Source: Lachnospiraceae bacterium UBA3821
Lineage (GTDB): Bacteria > Bacillota > Clostridia > Lachnospirales > Lachnospiraceae
Reading direction: 5' to 3'
NCBI GenBank assembly: GCA_002368865.1
Contig: DFDT01000152.1
Coordinates: forward strand, 1 to 5,199
Length of the DNA stretch: 5,199 nt
Positions 1-4,954 of this stretch are shown in pieces; the stretch's first letter is position 1; each line of letters starts with the position of its first letter. The notes below the pieces were generated by a model that worked only from the letters and a program-made list of their open reading frames with translations, was not told where the DNA came from and did no database searches. The translations under genes were made by a program, and so were the position numbers.

Positions 1-672
1 TATTCCCAGATCGAGCTGCGCGTGCTGGCGCATATGTCCGGCGATGAGCAGCTGATCGAGGCATATCGCATGGATGAGGATATTCATCGTATCACGGCGT
101 CCAAGGTATTTCATGTGCCTTTGGATGAGGTGACAAGTTTGCAGCGGCGCAATGCCAAGGCGGTGAATTTCGGGATTGTGTATGGGATCAGTTCCTTCGG
201 CCTGAGCCAGGATCTGAGCATCAGCCGGAAAGAGGCGTCAGAGTATATTGAGCAGTATTTTGCAACCTATCCGGGGATCAAGGGCTTCTTAGACGGGTTG
301 GTGGCGGATGCCAAAGAGACCGGTTATGCCGTGACGATGTTTCACAGAAGACGCCCGGTGCCGGAACTGGCTTCCTCAAATTTCATGCAGCGGTCCTTTG
401 GGGAGCGTGTGGCGATGAATTCGCCGATCCAGGGAACGGCGGCGGATATCATCAAAATTGCCATGATCCGTGTCTGGGAGGCGCTCAGACAGGCAGGTTT
501 AAAGTCCAGACTGATCCTGCAGGTGCATGATGAACTGCTGATCGAGACTGCGGAGGATGAGGTGGAGCAGGTACAGAAGATCCTGGTGGACAATATGAAA
601 GCGGCAGCGGATCTGAAAGTTACGTTGGAAGTGGATGTACACAGCGGTGCAAGCTGGTATGAGGCAAAGTAA
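1..672 (+). CDS. polA: DNA polymerase I, C-terminal part (5' end outside window)
   Basis: This is the polymerase domain of family A DNA polymerase, which fills gaps in excision repair and replaces Okazaki RNA primers in the cytoplasm. The frame is open from base 1, and 223 residues are visible. The window opens with YSQIELRVLAH, which is motif A lacking only its preceding catalytic Asp, expected in the codon just upstream. Motif B follows at visible residues 49-62 (RRNAKAVNFGIVYG), with the nucleotide-binding Lys53, Phe57 and Tyr61. Phe57 sits where E. coli has Phe762, the position known to disfavour dideoxynucleotides. The O-helix is followed by QGTAADIIK (144-152) and by motif C, LQVHDELLIE (173-182), with catalytic Asp177-Glu178. 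The C-terminus ends normally with TAA. The 5'-nuclease and 3'-exonuclease domains would lie outside the window, so proofreading cannot be judged. It is the first visible gene of a tight operon; coaE starts 5 nt after its stop. The family assignment is certain. Confidence 0.98.
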   Translation, partial: YSQIELRVLAHMSGDEQLIEAYRMDEDIHRITASKVFHVPLDEVTSLQRRNAKAVNFGIVYGISSFGLSQDLSISRKEASEYIEQYFATYPGIKGFLDGLVADAKETGYAVTMFHRRRPVPELASSNFMQRSFGERVAMNSPIQGTAADIIKIAMIRVWEALRQAGLKSRLILQVHDELLIETAEDEVEQVQKILVDNMKAAADLKVTLEVDVHSGASWYEAK

Positions 673-677
673 GAGAT

Positions 678-1283
678 ATGCTTTTTATCGGGATTACAGG
701 CGGCATCGGCGCAGGCAAGTCGGAGCTGCTTACATATATCAGAAAACATTATTACTGTGAGATCTATCTGGCCGATGAGGTGGCTCATCTGGTGAAGAAA
801 AAGGGGACCGACTGCTATGCGCAGCTGGTGGAACTCCTGGGGGAGGAGATTCTCGGTACAGACGGTGAAATCGATAAGGCGGCGATGGCGGGGGCAATCT
901 TCGCCAATCCGGATATTTTACAGAAGGTAAATGCCATCATTCACCCGGCGGTGCAGACGTATCTGATGGAGAAGCTGCAAGCTGCGAGAGAGAATCCGGA
1001 GGTGGAACTCTTTTTTGTGGAGGCGGCGCTTTTGATTGAGGCCGGATATAAAGGGCTTGTGGATGAATTGTGGTATGTGTATGCCAGAGAGGATATCCGC
1101 AGGGGGCGTCTGGCTGCGAGCCGCGGTTACAGCGAAGAGAAGATTGCTGATATCATGCGCAGTCAGCTTTCGGAGGAGGAATTCCGAAAAAATTGTGATT
1201 TTATGATCGACAACAGTGGCGAACTGGCGGACAGCTTTCGCCAAATAGATAGAAAACTGGAGGCTTTTTCATGGCGGGATTAG
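678..1283 (+). CDS. coaE: Dephospho-CoA kinase
   Basis: CoaE carries out the last step of coenzyme A synthesis, ATP-dependent phosphorylation of the ribose 3'-OH of dephospho-CoA, in the cytosol. The 201 residues match the usual family length of about 200. The Walker A loop is at residues 8-15 (GGIGAGKS), immediately after the start, which fixes the ATG at 678. The substrate/catalytic Asp is D33 in LADEVAHLV. NAIIHPAV (85-92) is the conserved His-Pro segment. The lid region has RRGRLAASRGYSEEK (141-155), and RSQLSEEEF plus FMIDNSG (175-181) form the typical C-terminal signature. One departure is VEAALLIE (114-121), where most family members have a Pro (consensus like PLLFE). The ribosome binding site is weak (AAGAG-like, inside the polA stop region), which suggests translation coupled to polA. 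Its 3' end overlaps the next gene by 13 nt. The assignment is strong. Confidence 0.96.
   Translation: MLFIGITGGIGAGKSELLTYIRKHYYCEIYLADEVAHLVKKKGTDCYAQLVELLGEEILGTDGEIDKAAMAGAIFANPDILQKVNAIIHPAVQTYLMEKLQAARENPEVELFFVEAALLIEAGYKGLVDELWYVYAREDIRRGRLAASRGYSEEKIADIMRSQLSEEEFRKNCDFMIDNSGELADSFRQIDRKLEAFSWRD
1259..1263 (+). promoter_or_regulatory. Shine-Dalgarno site of the FtsA-like gene, inside coaE
   Basis: GGAGG lies 7 nt before the ATG at 1271 and is embedded in the last codons of coaE. It settles the start of the 733-residue protein and shows that the 13-nt gene overlap is real rather than an annotation artefact. Confidence 0.85.
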
Positions 1284-3472
1284 GTGAAAAAAGAGAAGAG
1301 CAGGGACAGCTGGTATTTGGTCTGGATATCGGCACGCGGAGTATTGTGGGAACGGTCGGATATCTGAACGGCAACAAATTCCATGTGCTGGCACAGCGTG
1401 CAAAGGAGCATGAGACCAGAGCTATGCTGGACGGGCAGATCCACGACATCGGAAAAGTCGGTGAGACGATCGGCGTGGTGAGAAGACAGCTGGAGGAAGA
1501 CCTGAACCGAAATCTCACAGATGTCTGTATTGCTGCGGCAGGGCGTGTGCTGCGGACGGTGACGACCCGGGCTGAGGTACAGTTTGAGAGTGAGAAAGAA
1601 ATCACGGATGAAGACATCTATGCGCTGGAGACGTTGGGCGTAGAACAGGCTTACGAGGAGTTTCAGAAAGTCAATGATACAGACATTAAGTTTTACTGCG
1701 TAGGTTACACGCCCATGCGGTATTATATGAACAATTATCAGATCGGAAATCTGGAGGGGCATAAGGCAAAGACCATTGCCACGGAGATGATCGCCACTTT
1801 TTTGCCGGATGATGTGGTGGACGGTCTGTATAAGGCGGTGGAACATGCGGGACTGCAGGTATCCAATCTGACCCTGGAGCCTATCGCGGCGATCCAGGTG
1901 GCAATTCCGGAGAAATATCGGATGCTGAATATGGCGTTAGTGGATGTGGGCGCCGGCACCAGCGATATTTCCATCACCAAGGAGGGGACGATCACCGCGT
2001 ACGGCATGATCCCTGTGGCCGGAGATTCCTTGACGGATATCATCGTGCAGAGCTGTCTGGTGGATTTTGAGACGGCGGAGCAGATCAAGCGTCTTGCAGG
2101 AGAGCAGGAGGTAATAGAATATACGGATATCATGGGACTGCCTCAGACGATTCCCTCCGGAGCAGTGATGGAGATGCTTTCGGATGCAGTGAAGAATATG
2201 ACCCATCAGGTAGCGGACTGTATCAAGGAGCTGAACGGAGACAAGGCGGTCAGCGCGGTGTTCGTGGTAGGCGGAGGCGGTACGATCGCCGGGTATACGG
2301 AAGCGCTGGCTGAGGAATTGGGTATTGCCAAGGAACGTGTGGCCATCCGCGGCAAGGAAGTGATGCAGAACATTGTGTTTGAACTGGAGAATGCCAGGAT
2401 GGATTCCCTGATGGTGACGCCCATCGGAATCTGCCTGAGTTACTATGAGCAGAGCAATAATTTTATTTTCATTGAGTTCAACAGAGAGCGCATGAAACTT
2501 TATGACAACGGCAGACTTTCCATTGCGGATGCGGCCATGCAGGCGCAGTTTACCAATGAAGACCTGTTCCCGAAACGGGGAAAAGCTCTGACTTATACGG
2601 TCAACGGAAAGACCCGCATCACCAGAGGAAGACAGGGCGAGGCTGCAGTGATCCTGTTGAACGGCGACCCTGCCGACCTGCACAGTCAAATTCACAGCGG
2701 CGACGTAGTTTCTGTGAAGGCCTCCACAGAGGGGGAGCCGGGAAAGCAGGAGCTTGGCAGATTGCCAGAATTATCGGAGCAGCTGAATGTGGTGGTAAAT
2801 GGCACGAAGATCAGCCTCCCGAAAACGGCAGAGGTGAACGGCGTTCGGGAAAATGAGTATTATCAGATTCAGGAAAATGATGACATCAAGGTACAGAATT
2901 GTTATACGGTAAAGGAAGTTGCCCTGTTTCTGGATGTACCGTTGGGCGGCGATATCAAGGTCAATGATACGGCTGCGAAAGCGGACACCAAGGTTTATGA
3001 GAATTTTACCGTGAGCTGGAATATGAACGCAGAGATCAGCTATGCGGATCTGGAGGAGCCCGACGAGGAGGACAACGCCAAAAGGGAAGCGCGAAAGAAA
3101 GAGCGGGAGGAAGCGCTGAGAAAAGCCGAGGTGGAAAGGCTTGAGAAGGTGAAGGCAGACCTGCTGGCGCAATACGGCAATACCCGGCAAGATGGGTTGG
3201 GCGATGAGGATGGACAGGATTCGGCTGAGGAGACGGGAACCGGCACCGGACATGAGATGAGTGTCCTGGTGAACGGCAATCCTGTGACGCTGACAGGAAA
3301 AGAGACATACATTTTTGTGGATGTGTTTGACGTGATCGATTTTGATCTGAAAGACTCCCGTGGCAGGGCTATTGTGACGAAGATCAATGGTCATGATGCC
3401 GACCACATGGAAATATTAAAAGAAGGCGATTCCATAGAGATCTACTGGGAAGAAAGCAGGGCGAGACTATGA
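1271..3472 (+). CDS. FtsA/PilM-class actin-like ATPase with long C-terminal extension
   Basis: Residues 1-~395 have the FtsA-type actin fold. The phosphate-1 loop is at 17-30 (GLDIGTRSIVGTVG). An SHS2/1C-like insertion spans about 85-175. The phosphate-2 loop is LVDVGAGTSDISI (223-235), and the adenosine loop is VFVVGGGGTIAGYTEAL (330-346). A final actin-core strand is near PIGICLSYY (384-392). FtsA is usually a little over 400 residues and ends in an amphipathic membrane-binding helix. This protein instead adds about 340 residues with three VNG-starting, beta-rich modules (about 439-485, 504-584 and 662-728). Between the last two modules lie a charged probable coiled coil (602-634, rich in Lys/Arg/Glu) and an acidic Gly-rich linker (640-660). 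No signal peptide or membrane segment is visible, so it is likely cytosolic. Such proteins are often named cell division protein FtsA in Lachnospiraceae, but the location next to polA and coaE rather than with ftsZ makes a role in division an inference. A PilM-like scaffold is an alternative. The stop overlaps the next start (ATGA). Confidence 0.88.
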   Translation: MAGLGEKREEQGQLVFGLDIGTRSIVGTVGYLNGNKFHVLAQRAKEHETRAMLDGQIHDIGKVGETIGVVRRQLEEDLNRNLTDVCIAAAGRVLRTVTTRAEVQFESEKEITDEDIYALETLGVEQAYEEFQKVNDTDIKFYCVGYTPMRYYMNNYQIGNLEGHKAKTIATEMIATFLPDDVVDGLYKAVEHAGLQVSNLTLEPIAAIQVAIPEKYRMLNMALVDVGAGTSDISITKEGTITAYGMIPVAGDSLTDIIVQSCLVDFETAEQIKRLAGEQEVIEYTDIMGLPQTIPSGAVMEMLSDAVKNMTHQVADCIKELNGDKAVSAVFVVGGGGTIAGYTEALAEELGIAKERVAIRGKEVMQNIVFELENARMDSLMVTPIGICLSYYEQSNNFIFIEFNRERMKLYDNGRLSIADAAMQAQFTNEDLFPKRGKALTYTVNGKTRITRGRQGEAAVILLNGDPADLHSQIHSGDVVSVKASTEGEPGKQELGRLPELSEQLNVVVNGTKISLPKTAEVNGVRENEYYQIQENDDIKVQNCYTVKEVALFLDVPLGGDIKVNDTAAKADTKVYENFTVSWNMNAEISYADLEEPDEEDNAKREARKKEREEALRKAEVERLEKVKADLLAQYGNTRQDGLGDEDGQDSAEETGTGTGHEMSVLVNGNPVTLTGKETYIFVDVFDVIDFDLKDSRGRAIVTKINGHDADHMEILKEGDSIEIYWEESRARL
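3469..3472 (+). other. ATGA stop/start overlap
   Basis: The TGA of the FtsA-like gene (3470-3472) shares bases with the ATG of the hydrolase gene (3469-3471). This arrangement commonly allows a terminating ribosome to restart, which keeps the two products in a linked ratio. Confidence 0.9.
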
Positions 3473-4269
3473 GACTATGCAGTATTGCCAGTGGAAGCAG
3501 CGGAAATTGCATTTATGTGGGTAGCGAAGCAACCCATCTTTTGGTCGATGTGGGCATCAGCGGGAAGCGTACGGAAGACGGATTGAATTATCTGGGTCTG
3601 ACCGGACGGGATGTGGACGGAATCCTGATCACCCATGAGCATGCGGATCATATCAACGGACTGGGCGTGATGGCACGGAAATATGGTATGCCGATCTACG
3701 CGACCAAAGGTACGATCCAGGCGATCAAACGGATTTCTTCCATAGGGGAGATCGATGATGCACTGTTTCGTGAGGTGAAAGCCGACGAAAAGCTGACGAT
3801 CAAGGATCTGACGATCCATCCTATGAAGGTGGATCATGATGCGGCGCAGCCGGTGGCTTACCGGATCGCATACGGCAGACAGAAGGTGGCGGTGTGTACG
3901 GATCTGGGACATTTCACCGATTATACCGTGGATTGTCTGCAAGGGATGGACGCCCTGCTTCTGGAAGCCAATCATGATGTGAATATGCTTCAAGTGGGGC
4001 CGTACCCTTATCCGTTAAAACAGCGCATTTTGGGTGATAAGGGTCATTTGTCCAATGAGAATTCCGGCAGACTGTTAAGCCGGGTTCTGCACGATAAAGT
4101 GCAGGCAATCCTGTTGGGGCATCTGAGCAAGGAGAATAATATGCCGGAGCTGGCCTACGAGGCAGTGCGCATGGAAATCACGCTGGGGGACAACCCCTAC
4201 AATGCAAACGATTTCTTCCTGCAGGTAGCGAAACGCAGCGAGCCCACGCCGGTGGTGAACCTTACATAG
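3469..4269 (+). CDS. yycJ: YycJ/WalJ-family metallo-beta-lactamase fold hydrolase
   Basis: This is a cytosolic metal-dependent hydrolase of 266 residues, the normal family length. The opening SIASGSSGNCIYV and LLVDVGISGK (24-33) are hallmark YycJ segments. The metal-binding HxHxDH motif is at 56-61 (HEHADH). Further likely metal or active-site residues are H123/D124 (DHDAAQP), D145 (CTDLGH), H169/D170 (EANHDVNML), H193 (GHLSNE) and H218 (LGHLSKENN). All line up with the family as I recall it from Bacillus YycJ, so the enzyme should be active. In Bacilli the gene sits in the walRK (yyc) operon, and family members have been linked to 5'-3' exonuclease activity and DNA repair. Here no WalRK genes are visible, and the hydrolase is coupled by a 4-nt ATGA overlap to the FtsA-like gene, three genes after polA. 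A repair-nuclease role is therefore plausible but inferred. The upstream AGGGCGAG is only a weak ribosome binding site, consistent with coupled translation. It is the last gene of the operon. Confidence 0.93.
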   Translation: MRLCSIASGSSGNCIYVGSEATHLLVDVGISGKRTEDGLNYLGLTGRDVDGILITHEHADHINGLGVMARKYGMPIYATKGTIQAIKRISSIGEIDDALFREVKADEKLTIKDLTIHPMKVDHDAAQPVAYRIAYGRQKVAVCTDLGHFTDYTVDCLQGMDALLLEANHDVNMLQVGPYPYPLKQRILGDKGHLSNENSGRLLSRVLHDKVQAILLGHLSKENNMPELAYEAVRMEITLGDNPYNANDFFLQVAKRSEPTPVVNLT

Positions 4270-4271
4270 CA

Positions 4272-4300
4272 TAGATAGAAAATAATTTATCTTTTAGTAT
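4272..4300 (+). promoter_or_regulatory. Candidate weak promoter for the acidic orphan gene
   Basis: TAGATA (4272-4277) and TAGTAT (4295-4300), 17 nt apart, each match four of six bases of the sigma-A consensus boxes. The implied start lies just ahead of the ribosome binding site at 4310. It overlaps the possible terminator, so at most one reading may be right. The call rests on position and spacing only. Confidence 0.2.
4273..4295 (+). terminator. Possible weak terminator after the hydrolase gene
   Basis: AGATAGA (4273-4279) can pair with TTTATCT (4286-4292, one G-T wobble) around a 6-nt loop, and the stem runs into TTTT. The stem is nearly all A/T and therefore weak. It lies where the operon should end, but the strength is marginal and chance pairing in AT-rich DNA is a real alternative. 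Confidence 0.22.
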
Positions 4301-4309
4301 CAAAGAATT

Positions 4310-4316
4310 GGGGGAG
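4310..4316 (+). promoter_or_regulatory. Strong Shine-Dalgarno site fixing a GTG start
   Basis: GGGGGAG is followed after 5 nt by GTG at 4322. The nearest ATG in frame (4334) is 17 nt away from it, too far for normal initiation, so GTG is the preferred start. Confidence 0.75.
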
Positions 4317-4321
4317 AATCA

Positions 4322-4699
4322 GTGGATCAAGATATGTATAAAGCAAATGTGATTAGCACAATTAAGCAGTTGATAGATTGTATATCAAATGGAGAATATG
4401 ATAGGATCCCGGCTAATATTGATATTCATAAGTCTTGGTACTCTGGTGATATGACAAGAGATGAAGCCATTGCGGAGTTTAAGGAATGGCTAGATGGGCA
4501 ATTAGATCTTTGGCATGAAGAATATGGTGAAGAATTCGTAATAGATGCCTTCGATATGAATTCTTTGGACTGCAATGATTTAGACTTTATAGAATATTCC
4601 CCAACCAGTCATGGTAATCGCCTTGATTTTTGGTTTGAAATAGATGTTAGGAAAACTGACAACGAAGCTCCCCTGATTGTTTTCAACGTAAACATATAG
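4322..4699 (+). CDS. Small acidic protein of unknown function, possibly immunity-like
   Basis: I do not recognise the family. The product has 125 residues with no signal peptide, membrane segment or cysteine/histidine metal motif, so it is probably a soluble cytosolic protein. It is strongly acidic: I count 28 Asp/Glu against 9 Lys/Arg. The predicted layout is an N-terminal helix (about 8-24), a Trp-containing segment (HKSWYSGDMTRDEAI, 36-50), a helix rich in Trp and Glu (51-70), an FVIDAFD strand (72-78), and beta-like ends LDFWFEIDV (101-109) and LIVFNVNI (118-125). Small, acidic, Trp-rich proteins of this type are common among toxin-immunity proteins and uncharacterised SMI1/DUF families, but no toxin gene is visible beside it. 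A hand count gives about 36% GC, well below the neighbouring genes, which suggests horizontal acquisition. The GTG start is supported by GGGGGAG five bases upstream. It is 52 nt from the preceding gene, so read-through is possible. That it is a real gene is likely; its function is open. Confidence 0.72.
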   Translation: MDQDMYKANVISTIKQLIDCISNGEYDRIPANIDIHKSWYSGDMTRDEAIAEFKEWLDGQLDLWHEEYGEEFVIDAFDMNSLDCNDLDFIEYSPTSHGNRLDFWFEIDVRKTDNEAPLIVFNVNI

Positions 4700-4703
4700 A
4701 CTC

Positions 4704-4752
4704 GTGAACGCAATTAACTGCCATTTTAAATTTAAGCATTCAATGCGTTCAC
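4704..4752. repeat. Perfect 9-bp inverted repeat GTGAACGCA / TGCGTTCAC
   Basis: The arms are 4704-4712 and 4744-4752, with a 31-nt spacer containing the 10-bp palindrome TTAAATTTAA (4726-4735). It begins 5 nt after the stop of the acidic gene. It could form a long-loop hairpin in the transcript 3' end, act as a binding site pair, or be a remnant of an element end. No poly-T follows. Confidence 0.6.
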
Positions 4753-4821
4753 TCGTTATACGGTATATGTAACGGCAATTATTTACTTTACGGAGTATAA
4801 ATTGCTGTACAAATGTCCAGG

Positions 4822-4881
4822 ACAAATTGGATTTACAAGAGCCAACTCGATCCAAAGAGTTTGGTCAATTTGGATTTATAA
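4822..4881 (+). repeat. Imperfect 17-bp direct repeat centred on TTGGATTTA
   Basis: The copies at 4822-4838 and 4865-4881 match at 14 of 17 positions and are offset by 43 bp (about four helical turns). The complement of the repeat core, ATCCAAA (4850-4856), lies between them and can pair with either copy. AT-rich composition makes chance similarity possible, but the shared TTGGATTTA core is exact. Confidence 0.5.
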
Positions 4882-4893
4882 ATAAACTGCACA

Positions 4894-4921
4894 ATTTCAT
4901 GAGATTTTGTGAGGGTATATT
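4894..4921 (+). promoter_or_regulatory. Candidate promoter for the ACT-domain gene
   Basis: TATATT (4916-4921) matches five of six bases of the -10 consensus and lies 34 nt before the ATG. The only partner at suitable spacing, ATTTCA (4894-4899, 16-nt spacer), is a poor -35 box. Return to normal gene composition and the lack of close spacing to the previous gene argue that a promoter should exist in this region. Confidence 0.28.
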
Positions 4922-4941
4922 TTAAGAATAGCAGAAATAAC

Positions 4942-4947
4942 AAGGAG
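4942..4947 (+). promoter_or_regulatory. Shine-Dalgarno site of the ACT-domain gene
   Basis: AAGGAG lies 7 nt before ATG 4955. This picks the ACT frame over the competing frame that opens at 4909. Confidence 0.85.
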
Positions 4948-4954
4948 ACAGGAT

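Larger units (their letters stand above)
4700..4954 (+). other. AT-rich intergenic region with repeats and hairpins
   Basis: No convincing gene is seen across these 255 bases. The left part holds an inverted repeat (4704-4752) and a small hairpin (4754-4774: CGTTATA pairs with TGTAACG through one wobble around a 7-nt loop). The middle holds an interrupted palindrome TGTCC-A-GGACA (4814-4824) and a 17-bp imperfect direct repeat. The right end carries the ACT-gene leader and ribosome binding site. A 27-codon reading frame from TTG at 4802 is discussed among the findings. None of the hairpins is followed by a T-run, so none is a standard intrinsic terminator. Confidence 0.6.

Noticed and set aside
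1937..2695. 252-codon minus-strand frame inside the FtsA-like gene
   Set aside because: It is antisense to a gene with clear actin-fold motifs; His/Arg/Leu-rich composition is typical of a codon-bias shadow.
2771..3406. 211-codon minus-strand frame in the C-terminal part of the FtsA-like gene
   Set aside because: I considered it because the sense product here is unfamiliar. The sense frame is continuous with the actin domain, ends in a proper stop/start overlap and contains related modules, so the antisense frame is a shadow.
4814..4824. TGTCC-A-GGACA as a repressor operator or SOS box
   Set aside because: It is a neat short palindrome, but it does not match the Firmicutes LexA site and has no second copy in the window; at this size it is within chance.
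4832..4837. TTTACA as a -35 box in the intergenic region
   Set aside because: It is a good match to TTGACA, but there is no -10-like sequence at 16-18 nt; the TATAAA at 4877 is too far away.
4580..4855. 91-codon minus-strand frame covering the intergenic repeats and the 3' end of the acidic gene
   Set aside because: It needs a TTG start without a Shine-Dalgarno sequence, is antisense to a better-supported gene, and its protein suggests no family. AT-rich DNA with few stops on this strand explains it.
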